A stretch of 21,190 nucleotides of DNA from NCBI GenBank assembly GCA_035448625.1, contig DAOTJI010000044.1, positions 1-21,190 of the forward strand, read 5' to 3'. Origin of the DNA: UBA8904 sp035448625 (GTDB lineage Bacteria; Desulfobacterota; Syntrophia; Syntrophales; Smithellaceae). The notes beneath the pieces were generated by a model. The model searched no databases. It was given only the letters and a program-made list of their open reading frames with translations, and was not told where the DNA came from. This document shows, piece by piece, positions 15,475 to 21,190 of the stretch (positions within the stretch are counted from its first letter, which is position 1; every line of letters starts with the position of its first letter). Made by a program: the position numbers and the translations under genes.

Positions 15475-16833
15475 ATGTCCGACAACTATGATCTGATCGT
15501 GATCGGCGGGGGACCGGGGGGACTCGCGGCGGCTCAGACGGCGGCGGCCGGGAAAAAGCGCGTGCTTATCATCGAAAAAGGCAGCTGGGGCGGGACCTGC
15601 ACACACCGCGGCTGCATTCCCACCAAGGCGATGCTCGCCTGCAGCCGGTTTTACGCGGATTTGAAGAAGCTCAAGCGCGTCGGTGTGAATGTCTCCGGTG
15701 CGGCCGTCGATTTTTCCGCCATGAAAAAACATCGTGATCAGATGGTCCGGATCGCGGCCCTGGGAGCGCAAAAAATGATCGCGGGCCCGCAGGTGGAAAG
15801 CAAAACCGGCCTCGGGGAAATCCTCTCGCCCCGGGAGGTGCGCTGCACCGGAGAAGACGGCATCCGGCAGTTTTTGAAAACGAAAAATATACTGATTGCC
15901 TGGGGCTCGGAGCCGCAGATTCTACCGGGCCTTCGAACATCCGAGCGCATATGGACGTCCGATGAACTTCTCCATCTCGCACTGCTGCCGCCCAGCATGA
16001 TCATTGTCGGCGGCAGTTTTATCGGCGTCGAGTACGCCACGCTGTTTGCCGAACTGGGTGTCCGGGTGACGCTGGTGGAGCTGCTGGAGCGCATTCTGCC
16101 CCGGGAGGACGAAGAAGCGGCGGATCTGCTGAGTCAGGAGCTGGCGCGCCTGGGGGTTGTTCTGCACACCTCAACCCGGCTCGTTCGCCTGGAAGAATCG
16201 GCGGACGGCGTCGAAATGTCGGCGCGGAAAAACGGCGAAGACCTGGCCATACGGGCCTCCTCAGCCCTGCTGTGCACGGGCCGGGTGCCGGTTTTGCACG
16301 CCGATCAGCTCGACGCGCTGGGGGTGGACTACACGGGCGAGGGAATCCGTGTGGACGAAAAGATGATGACCTGCGTCGATGGCGTTTATGCGGCGGGAGA
16401 TGTCACCGGAGGCATGATGCTGGCACACCGGGCATCCCTCCAGGCCAGGGTTGCCGTCGAGAGCATGTTCGGTGAAAGTCATCACCGGTACGACGAAGCC
16501 CTCATTCCATCCGTCGTGTACAGCCATCCGCAGATTGCGCGCGTGGGGCTGACCGAGCGGCGTGCCCGGGACGAAGGTCTGGAGATCGACGTGGTCCGTT
16601 CCGACTACGGCGCCAACCTGATGGCCCGCGCTGAGCTGATGGGGCAGGGATTCGTCAAAATCATTTTCCATCGGGATGTCATCGCGGGCGCGGTGGTCGC
16701 CGGCGACCATGCGGCAGAGCTTCTGGCCCCGCTCGCGCTGGCCGCATCCGGGAAATGGACGAGAAGTCAATTCAGGTCTTGGGTGCTTCCGCACCCGACG
16801 CTCGGCGAGGTGTTCGCGCCGCTCGCGGATTGA
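15475..16833 (+). CDS. lpdA: Dihydrolipoyl dehydrogenase-type flavoprotein
   Basis: A 452-residue FAD/NAD disulfide oxidoreductase. The FAD motif GGGPGG (11-16) is followed by the redox-active pair in GGTCTHRGCIPTK (Cys42, Cys47). The NAD domain begins IIVGGSFIGVE at 176, where the central glycine of GxGxxG is Ser181. The second FAD contact is GVYAAGDV. The C-terminal dimer interface has the His-Glu pair of lipoamide dehydrogenases in HPTLGE (His440, Glu445). These enzymes reoxidise dihydrolipoamide of 2-oxoacid dehydrogenase or glycine cleavage complexes with NAD+. No such complex is encoded in the window, so the partner is unknown, and a mercuric-reductase-like or other disulfide reductase role is not excluded. 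GGGAGGAA precedes the ATG. It is divergent from xseA and is followed after 18 nt by a cupin gene. Confidence 0.87.
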   Translation: MSDNYDLIVIGGGPGGLAAAQTAAAGKKRVLIIEKGSWGGTCTHRGCIPTKAMLACSRFYADLKKLKRVGVNVSGAAVDFSAMKKHRDQMVRIAALGAQKMIAGPQVESKTGLGEILSPREVRCTGEDGIRQFLKTKNILIAWGSEPQILPGLRTSERIWTSDELLHLALLPPSMIIVGGSFIGVEYATLFAELGVRVTLVELLERILPREDEEAADLLSQELARLGVVLHTSTRLVRLEESADGVEMSARKNGEDLAIRASSALLCTGRVPVLHADQLDALGVDYTGEGIRVDEKMMTCVDGVYAAGDVTGGMMLAHRASLQARVAVESMFGESHHRYDEALIPSVVYSHPQIARVGLTERRARDEGLEIDVVRSDYGANLMARAELMGQGFVKIIFHRDVIAGAVVAGDHAAELLAPLALAASGKWTRSQFRSWVLPHPTLGEVFAPLAD

Positions 16834-16851
16834 ACGGGACAGGAGGACGGT

Positions 16852-17202
16852 ATGAAAATCAAGCCATACACATCGGTGACGCCGGTGCTGGTGGACAACG
16901 ACCAGGCGAAAGGGATAGCCGCCCGCGTCGTCATCGGCAAAGAAGACGGAGCAAGCCATTTCTGCATGCGGATCTTCGAGATCGCGCCGGGAGGACATTC
17001 CCCCAGGCATGCGCATCCCTGGGAGCATGAAATCTTCATCCATTCGGGAGAAGGGGAAATTTACGACGGAAGGGTGTGGCACCCGATTTGCCCGGGAACC
17101 GTGTTGTTTGTCGCGCCCGGGGAAGAGCATCAGGTCCGCAACACGGGAGCGCGGAAGCTGGTTTTTGCCTGCCTCATTCCATCGGGCGTTCCGGAGCTGT
17201 AA
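16852..17202 (+). CDS. Small cupin-domain protein
   Basis: A 116-residue single-domain cupin. Motif 1 gives the metal ligands His53, His55 and Glu60 (GGHSPRHAHPWEHEIF); motif 2 gives His93 in APGEEHQVRN. A metal-binding beta-barrel is therefore likely. Small cupins of this kind may be enzymes, sugar or ligand binders, or sensors, so no reaction is assigned. AGGAGG lies close before the ATG, and the gap to the upstream lpdA-like gene is only 18 nt, so the two are probably cotranscribed. There is no signal peptide, so it is cytoplasmic. Confidence 0.85.
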   Translation: MKIKPYTSVTPVLVDNDQAKGIAARVVIGKEDGASHFCMRIFEIAPGGHSPRHAHPWEHEIFIHSGEGEIYDGRVWHPICPGTVLFVAPGEEHQVRNTGARKLVFACLIPSGVPEL

Positions 17203-17212
17203 GTCAAAGGGC

Positions 17213-17238
17213 CTGTTTGCCGCCGCGGCGGCAAACAG
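17213..17238. terminator. Perfect 26-nt palindrome between convergent genes, probable bidirectional terminator
   Basis: CTGTTTGCCGCCG followed by its exact reverse complement forms a 13-bp-arm palindrome, 11 nt after the cupin stop, extended by GGG/CCC after one mismatch. There is no T-run on either strand, so it may act as a transcription barrier or mRNA-stabilising stem rather than a standard terminator. A smaller stem (AATCC/GGATT) sits at about 17250-17265, next to the stop of the minus-strand gene. Confidence 0.55.
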
Positions 17239-17267
17239 ACCCCAAAATCCGAATCCTTTTTGGATTG

Positions 17268-18137
17268 TTACTTCTTGTAGCTGTACCAGCCTTCGCCGGT
17301 CTTCTGGCCGAATTTGCCTTCGGTAACCTTCCTCACGACGCTGGGGGAGGGAAGGTCGGCCGGATTGCCGGACTCCAGGAAATGACTCATGCAGATGTCG
17401 TAGGTGAGATCAATTCCGGTCAGGTCGTTGAGGCGGAACGGGCCCATCGGGTGCCCCGCGCCGTAAACGCAGGCCTTGTCGATGTCTTCGAAAGAGGCCA
17501 CGCCCATCTCCAGCATCCACAGGGCTTCCCGCTGGATGACGGCGAAAATCCGGTTCAGGACAAAGCCGTCCACTTCCTTCTTGATGTGGATGGGGATTTT
17601 GTCGATCTTCAGGCAGAAGTCCATCATGCACTGCGCCGTTTCGTCGGAAACATGCGGCCCCTGAACGACCTCGACCAGTTTCATGACCAGCGCCGGGTTG
17701 AAAAAGTGAAGATTGCAGACCTGGGAAGGGCGTTTCGTGGAATCCGCAATCCGGGAGCTCACGATGAAGGAGCTGTTGGTCGCCAGGATCGCCGCGGGCG
17801 GAGCATACTTGTCCAGATCGGCAAATACCTTGCGCTTCAGGTCGATGCGCTCCAGGACGGCCTCAATGACGATGTCTGCGTCTTTGGCGGCTTCCTTCAG
17901 ATCGCCTGTAAATGAAATCAGACTGCGGGCCTTCTTTGCCGCTTCCTCCGTCATTTTCCCCTTCTGCACACGGCCCGGCAGGTAACCTTCAACAAACTTC
18001 TGGGCCTTTTCGAGAACGGCAGGCACGACATCGGTGCTGACGGTTTTAAAACCGGAAAGCGCACACTGGAGCGCAATCTGATGCCCCATGTTGCCCGCGC
18101 CGACGACACATACATTTTTCACATCCTGAATTTTCAT
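17268..18137 (-). CDS. 3-hydroxyacyl-CoA dehydrogenase (NAD-dependent)
   Basis: A 289-residue single-function enzyme that oxidises L-3-hydroxyacyl-CoA to 3-oxoacyl-CoA, or reduces acetoacetyl-CoA in the reverse direction. The Rossmann domain starts CVVGAGNMGHQ (GxGxxG at 13-18). Catalytic residues can be aligned with the human enzyme: His144 in HFFNP paired with Glu156, plus Ser123 in NSSF and Asn195 in GFVLNR. The C-terminal domain (185-289) has the usual GHPMGPFRLNDLTGIDL. Length matches the HBD/PaaH-type family. ATG 18137 follows GAGGAGG; an in-frame start at 18230 would add about 31 unlike residues and would lie downstream of the predicted -35 box but upstream of the operator. It is divergent from a TetR-family gene and has an operator-like site over its -10 region, so it is probably repressed by that regulator. 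Confidence 0.94.
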   Translation of the reverse strand: MKIQDVKNVCVVGAGNMGHQIALQCALSGFKTVSTDVVPAVLEKAQKFVEGYLPGRVQKGKMTEEAAKKARSLISFTGDLKEAAKDADIVIEAVLERIDLKRKVFADLDKYAPPAAILATNSSFIVSSRIADSTKRPSQVCNLHFFNPALVMKLVEVVQGPHVSDETAQCMMDFCLKIDKIPIHIKKEVDGFVLNRIFAVIQREALWMLEMGVASFEDIDKACVYGAGHPMGPFRLNDLTGIDLTYDICMSHFLESGNPADLPSPSVVRKVTEGKFGQKTGEGWYSYKK

Positions 18138-18207
18138 TTTCTTTCCTCCTCTTTGATTTTTGACGGATTTTTCTTTTTTTAAAACGGCGGCCCGAAGGCG
18201 CTTCCCT

Positions 18208-18226
18208 ACAGCCATCGTTGGTTGTA
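18208..18226. promoter_or_regulatory. Operator-like site A (TetR-family), upstream of the dehydrogenase
   Basis: ATCGTTGGTTGTA at 18214-18226 is identical over 13 nt to part of site C near 20412. The right half-site CGTTGGTT is perfect; the left half (TACAGCC) is degenerate. It covers the predicted -10 box of the minus-strand dehydrogenase gene and lies about 110 nt before the TetR start. Confidence 0.6.
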
Positions 18227-18248
18227 ACAATTATTTTGCCGGTGTCAA
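18221..18248 (-). promoter_or_regulatory. Predicted promoter of the 3-hydroxyacyl-CoA dehydrogenase gene
   Basis: Minus-strand TTGACA (18248-18243), 16 nt, then TACAAC (18226-18221). The -10 box lies inside operator-like site A, so bound repressor would block RNA polymerase. The leader would be about 75 nt. Confidence 0.5.
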
Positions 18249-18249
18249 T

Positions 18250-18277
18250 TTGTCAAGTAATATTTTCAATTTACATT
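18250..18277 (+). promoter_or_regulatory. Possible promoter of the TetR-family gene
   Basis: TTGTCA (18250-18255), a 16-nt AT-rich spacer and TACATT (18272-18277) lie about 55 nt before the start codon. It is back to back with the dehydrogenase promoter, about 25 nt from operator-like site A, so autoregulation is possible but less direct. Confidence 0.4.
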
Positions 18278-18331
18278 GACAGAAAGGCCGGCTTTGTTGT
18301 AAGGAAATCGAAATTCAGTGAAAGGACCCGG

Positions 18332-18967
18332 ATGCCATCCATGACCAGAAAGACCCTTGCGGGCAAGGAGGACACGCCGAAAAAGAGCAGCGATCTGTTT
18401 CTGAAAAGACAGTCGCAGATCATCAAAAAAGCCACAAAACTTTTCATGAAGCAGGGCTATGCGCAGACGTCCATGCGCGAAATTTCCAAAGCCACGGGCA
18501 TCGACATCCGGAACTTGTACTACTTTATCCGGAGCAAGGAGGAGATCCTTTTTCTGGTGATCGAGATGATTCACCGCCGCGAGCTCGAACTCTTCGAAAA
18601 GAAGGGATTTACAAGCATCGAGGATCCCGTGCTGCAGTTGAGAACCGTGATCCGTGAGTTCATCGACGCCGGTTTCGGCTACGGGCAGGAGATCCTTTTG
18701 TTGTACCGGGAATCGAAGTCGCTTCCCAAGCGTCTGCTGAAGGTGATTCTTTCCCGGGAAAGCCAGGTGGTCGCCCGCATCGAGGAGATTCTGCGGCGGG
18801 GCCGGGAAAAAAATGTGTTTCAATTCGAGGATGCTTCCTTTACCGCGAATATGATTGTTTACGAATTGTCCCTTCACGCGCTGCGCAACTGGAACATGAA
18901 GCGGTATTCCAAGGAAGAACTGAGCGATCTGCTCGAAACGCATGTGATTAAAGCGGTGACGGCGTGA
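18332..18967 (+). CDS. TetR/AcrR-family transcriptional regulator
   Basis: A 211-residue regulator. The N-terminal DNA-binding domain (about 28-75) shows the TetR pattern: IIKKATKLFMKQGYAQTSMREISKATGI, with the helix-turn-helix at 47-66 and NLYYFIRSKEEIL after it. The rest is an all-helical ligand domain whose ligand cannot be read. ATG 18332 has AAGGA 5 nt upstream; an ATG three codons later (18341) is also possible, and an in-frame ATG at 18218 adds unlike residues and falls in the promoter region. The divergent dehydrogenase and the nearby flavoprotein and hydrolase share operator-like sites, so I infer it is their repressor, released by an acyl-CoA or related compound, as in FadR/PsrA/LiuQ-type TetR proteins. 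It ends 20 nt before a strong bidirectional terminator. Confidence 0.92.
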   Translation: MPSMTRKTLAGKEDTPKKSSDLFLKRQSQIIKKATKLFMKQGYAQTSMREISKATGIDIRNLYYFIRSKEEILFLVIEMIHRRELELFEKKGFTSIEDPVLQLRTVIREFIDAGFGYGQEILLLYRESKSLPKRLLKVILSRESQVVARIEEILRRGREKNVFQFEDASFTANMIVYELSLHALRNWNMKRYSKEELSDLLETHVIKAVTA

Positions 18968-18987
18968 CGCTGGTCCCGCGGGGGGTG

Positions 18988-19018
18988 AAAAAGCCGGGAG
19001 TCGCCTCCCGGCTTTTTT
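18988..19018. terminator. Bidirectional rho-independent terminator
   Basis: AAAAAGCCGGGAG (18988-19000), a TCGC loop and CTCCCGGCTTTTTT make a strong stem flanked by A- and T-runs, so it works on both strands. It lies exactly between the stops of the convergent TetR (18967) and flavoprotein (19024) genes. Confidence 0.93.
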
Positions 19019-19023
19019 ATTCA

Positions 19024-20136
19024 TCAGGCCAGATGTTTCTTTTCGATGCCGCGCAGGGTTGCCTCGGCGTCCCGGACAATGCCCTGCACCACGTCGTGGA
19101 CCGGCGGCATGTCATTGATCCGCTGGGCCACTTCGCCGGCGGCCATGAGCGCCTTTTCCCGGTCGCCTTCGTACACCGCCTTGATGGATTCGATCTCGAA
19201 CTCAATCAGCGACATGTCCATCGTGGAGTAATCGTCGGGCGTTCCCAGAAAAACGCCGGGGGATTTCTTCAGCGTGTTCTGGGCGTGCTCTTCGCTGCGG
19301 GGTGTCTTCAGCCAGCGGGCCGGTCCCACGAAGCCCCGGGCGACCAGCGTTCCCCGGTCCTGGGCTGCGACTACGCCCTCTTTCCAGATCTGGTGAAAAT
19401 CACTTTCCTTCGTCGCCAGAAATCTCGTTCCCATCTGCGCGCCGTCGGCGCCCAGAACCAGTGCGGCGGCCAGCGTCCGGCCGTCGCAGAATCCGCCGGC
19501 GCCCGCGACCAGCGTCTTTTCATCGGACACGGCGTCCACCACCGCCGGCAGCAGGATCATGGAGTGAACCGGCTCCCAGGAGGTGTGAAATCCGCCTTCA
19601 TGGCCCGAGGCGACGATCACGTCCACCCCCGCTTTTTTGCAGCGCAGCGCGCCCTTGACGGACGGGACCACATGCATCCAGGTGAAACCCGCGCCCTTGA
19701 TCTTTTCTTTCCAGCCCACGGGGTCGCCGGCGGAGGTGAAGATGACTTTGAAGTTGTTCTTCATGTCGGGATTTTCCTCCCGGACCCGGATGGCCGTATC
19801 GATCATGATGGTCGAATAGGGTTTGACTTCCGCGGATACCATGACATTGATTCCGAAAATGCCCCCCTTGTCTTTGACCAGCCGGTAGGTGCGCTTCAAA
19901 ACCTTTTCCATCACGGTGGCCATGTCATCGTCCATGCCCGCCTCTCCGCTTTCCACGAAGGCCTTGTAAATCCAGGGCTGATCGTTCTTGTTGAAAAGCC
20001 CGCTGGTGGAAAGAAGCCCCAGAACGCCGGCATTGGCGGCGGCCACGCAGAGATTGTTGTTGCTGAAGGGTCCCATCCCCGCCTGGATGATCGGGTACCG
20101 GATGCCGATCATGTCACACAGTCTTGATTTGATCAT
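19024..20136 (-). CDS. Nitronate monooxygenase-like NAD(P)H/FMN flavoprotein
   Basis: A 370-residue TIM-barrel flavoprotein of the nitronate monooxygenase (2-nitropropane dioxygenase)/FabK-like family. It starts IGIRYPIIQAGMGPFSN (11-26), has VDVIVASGHEGGFH (171-184), where the family's catalytic histidine region lies, and AGGFCDGRTLAAALVLGADGAQMGTRF (213-239) for the FMN phosphate. Known members oxidise nitronates or reduce enoyl-ACP; many are only named by homology. In a beta-oxidation-like neighbourhood an enoyl-thioester reductase or other acyl-CoA redox role is as plausible as nitronate oxidation, which I infer from context. ATG 20136 has GGAG 7 nt upstream; an in-frame start at 20226 would lie inside the operator/promoter region and is rejected. 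It is divergent from the hydrolase gene, and an operator-like site overlaps its predicted transcription start. Confidence 0.88.
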   Translation of the reverse strand: MIKSRLCDMIGIRYPIIQAGMGPFSNNNLCVAAANAGVLGLLSTSGLFNKNDQPWIYKAFVESGEAGMDDDMATVMEKVLKRTYRLVKDKGGIFGINVMVSAEVKPYSTIMIDTAIRVREENPDMKNNFKVIFTSAGDPVGWKEKIKGAGFTWMHVVPSVKGALRCKKAGVDVIVASGHEGGFHTSWEPVHSMILLPAVVDAVSDEKTLVAGAGGFCDGRTLAAALVLGADGAQMGTRFLATKESDFHQIWKEGVVAAQDRGTLVARGFVGPARWLKTPRSEEHAQNTLKKSPGVFLGTPDDYSTMDMSLIEFEIESIKAVYEGDREKALMAAGEVAQRINDMPPVHDVVQGIVRDAEATLRGIEKKHLA

Positions 20137-20201
20137 AATACATCTCCTTTTTTGATGAGGATGCCGACGGTGAATTCCCCCGGCCCCGCCGTCGATAAAT
20201 A

Positions 20202-20219
20202 TTACAACGAACGTTGGTT
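20202..20219. promoter_or_regulatory. Operator-like site B (TetR-family), upstream of the flavoprotein gene
   Basis: TTACAACGAACGTTGGTT shares the right half-site CGTTGGTT with sites A and C and keeps a palindromic core CAACG-AA-CGTTG. It lies just past the predicted -10 box of the minus-strand flavoprotein gene, covering +1. Confidence 0.65.
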
Positions 20220-20223
20220 TTTG

Positions 20224-20252
20224 CATTTAATGGGAGAAGCCGTTTTTGTCAA
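20224..20252 (-). promoter_or_regulatory. Predicted promoter of the flavoprotein gene
   Basis: Minus-strand TTGACA (20252-20247), 17 nt, TAAATG (20229-20224). The start of transcription would fall near 20217, inside operator-like site B. The 20253-20374 stretch between this and the divergent hydrolase promoter shows nothing I can identify. Confidence 0.5.
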
Positions 20253-20374
20253 GGCCTTTTTCGTGCCGTTGCGACCGCGGACTCCTGCTCCCGCCGGATA
20301 GTGTGTGGAAGCCATTGTTTTTGAAGATAAAATAAAAACTTCGTCTGCCGGGACTTCAAGACCTAAAATAATAC

Positions 20375-20403
20375 TTGACAGTATCCCGGCATCCATTTAA
20401 CAA
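20375..20403 (+). promoter_or_regulatory. Predicted promoter of the alpha/beta hydrolase gene
   Basis: TTGACA (20375-20380), 17 nt, TAACAA (20398-20403). The -10 box abuts operator-like site C. The leader is about 40 nt. Confidence 0.5.
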
Positions 20404-20421
20404 AACCAACGATCGTTGGTT
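20404..20421. promoter_or_regulatory. Operator-like site C, perfect 18-bp palindrome
   Basis: AACCAACGATCGTTGGTT is a perfect inverted repeat with no gap, the clearest copy of the motif shared by the three sites. It sits directly after the predicted -10 box and about 30 nt before ATG 20452, the classical position for a TetR-family repressor site. Confidence 0.8.
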
Positions 20422-20451
20422 GTACGAAAAACGTTCGAAAGGAGGCGTCTG

Positions 20452-21190
20452 ATGACCCTGAAGACAAAAAAAATCACCGTATCCAGGGGCACCTTCAATG
20501 TCCGGGACCGCGAAAACATGGATGGCCGGCCCGTTGTCCTGCTGCACGGCTGGCCGGAGAGCTCTTACTGCTGGGAAGGCGTGGCCGCTGATCTGGATCC
20601 GAACCTGCGCGTGATCGCACCGGATTTACGGGGCCTGGGGGACAGTGAGCGGACGCTGGATGTCAAAGCCTATCAAAAAGTGGAGCTGGCCAAAGACGTG
20701 ATCGAAATCCTCGACGCGCTGGGCATCCGGGACTTCTTCCTTGCCGGCCACGACTGGGGCGGCATCGTGGCCCAGGAAATGGCCTTTCTGATTCCCGACC
20801 GGATCAAAAAATTGGTCATTCTGAACATCCCCGTCCTTGCCAACGTCAAGGGCGCCGAGGAAGTCACCAAAGCGATGATCGCCATGCGATACATTCCCTA
20901 CTGGTATCAATATTTTCAAATGATGCCGGGCCTCCCGGAGGCCATGATCCCGGGCAAGGAACGCGAATGGGTCAGCTTTTTCTTCGGGAGAAAAGGCAGG
21001 GACGGCAGTATTCCCCGGGAGGCCATCGACGAATATGTGCGCTGTTACAGCATCGAACATACGCCGGCCACCGGAGCCTCCTATTACCGCTCCATGGCGC
21101 TGGACGCTCCCCGCTGGGCGGGTCTGGCCGGCAAAAGATTTTCCATGCCGTCGCTCTATATTTACGGCAATGAAGACTCCGTCATTATTC
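20452..21190 (+). CDS. Epoxide-hydrolase-like alpha/beta hydrolase, C-terminus cut by window edge
   Basis: The first 246 residues of an alpha/beta hydrolase; perhaps 40-60 are missing, judged from family length. HGWPES (32-37) is the oxyanion-hole motif of epoxide hydrolases. The nucleophile elbow is GHDWGG with Asp101 rather than serine, as in epoxide hydrolases and haloalkane or fluoroacetate dehalogenases. The cap domain has YWYQYFQ (150-156) and SYYR (210-213), which fit the two epoxide-activating tyrosines. Asp242 in YGNEDSV is the likely charge-relay acid; the catalytic histidine is beyond the window. This favours epoxide hydrolase over dehalogenase, but the substrate is unknown. GGAGG lies close before ATG 20452. 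An operator-like palindrome just upstream links it to the TetR regulator. Confidence 0.88.
   Translation, partial: MTLKTKKITVSRGTFNVRDRENMDGRPVVLLHGWPESSYCWEGVAADLDPNLRVIAPDLRGLGDSERTLDVKAYQKVELAKDVIEILDALGIRDFFLAGHDWGGIVAQEMAFLIPDRIKKLVILNIPVLANVKGAEEVTKAMIAMRYIPYWYQYFQMMPGLPEAMIPGKEREWVSFFFGRKGRDGSIPREAIDEYVRCYSIEHTPATGASYYRSMALDAPRWAGLAGKRFSMPSLYIYGNEDSVII

Noticed and set aside
18218..18331. N-terminal extension of the TetR protein from ATG 18218
   Set aside because: It would make the operator and promoter region coding, it lacks a ribosome site, and ATG 18332 has a well-spaced AAGGA.
20137..20226. N-terminal extension of the flavoprotein from 20226
   Set aside because: It overlaps operator-like site B and the predicted promoter; the family sequence begins right at ATG 20136, which has a good ribosome site.

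Overview
This 21,190-bp, fairly GC-rich window reads as a bacterial chromosome segment. The gene content suggests a fatty-acid-degrading, probably anaerobic member of the Desulfobacterota/Syntrophia type: two kinds of acyl-CoA-forming enzyme, a 3-hydroxyacyl-CoA dehydrogenase under a TetR-family regulator, and many proteins of delta-proteobacterial flavour. That placement is an inference from protein character; there is no rRNA here to test it. I saw no tRNA, rRNA, CRISPR array, insertion sequence or phage gene.

Left part (1-6854): a large exported protein on the minus strand, cut by the window edge, combines a signal peptide, a PDZ domain, a seven-repeat WD40 propeller and a caspase-like (peptidase C14) domain with both catalytic residues visible. 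Divergent from it are a small unknown ORF and an unusual fusion of an N-terminal STAS domain (anti-sigma-antagonist type) to a complete PLP-dependent group II decarboxylase-like domain. A small exported surface-adhesin-E-like protein (minus) and a GNAT acetyltransferase (plus) follow.

Middle part (6855-17202): a lone NDP-forming acyl-CoA synthetase alpha-type protein (plus) converges on an AMP-forming long-chain acyl-CoA synthetase (minus, with a clear terminator). Between them is a roughly 300-bp stretch with no convincing gene. Next is a tightly packed minus-strand cluster xseA-xseB-ispA-dxs (exonuclease VII plus early isoprenoid synthesis), then a divergent dihydrolipoyl-dehydrogenase-type flavoprotein with a cupin protein downstream.

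Right part (17203-21190): a 3-hydroxyacyl-CoA dehydrogenase (minus), a divergent TetR-family regulator (plus), a nitronate-monooxygenase-like flavoprotein (minus) and a divergent epoxide-hydrolase-like alpha/beta hydrolase (plus, cut by the window edge). Three copies of an operator-like sequence with core CGTTGGTT, one of them a perfect 18-bp palindrome, lie at the -10/+1 regions of the predicted promoters in this block. I infer a local regulon in which the TetR protein represses the dehydrogenase, probably itself, the flavoprotein and the hydrolase, presumably in response to an acyl-CoA-like ligand. This regulon, the STAS-decarboxylase fusion and the caspase-WD40-PDZ protein are the most interesting items in the window.
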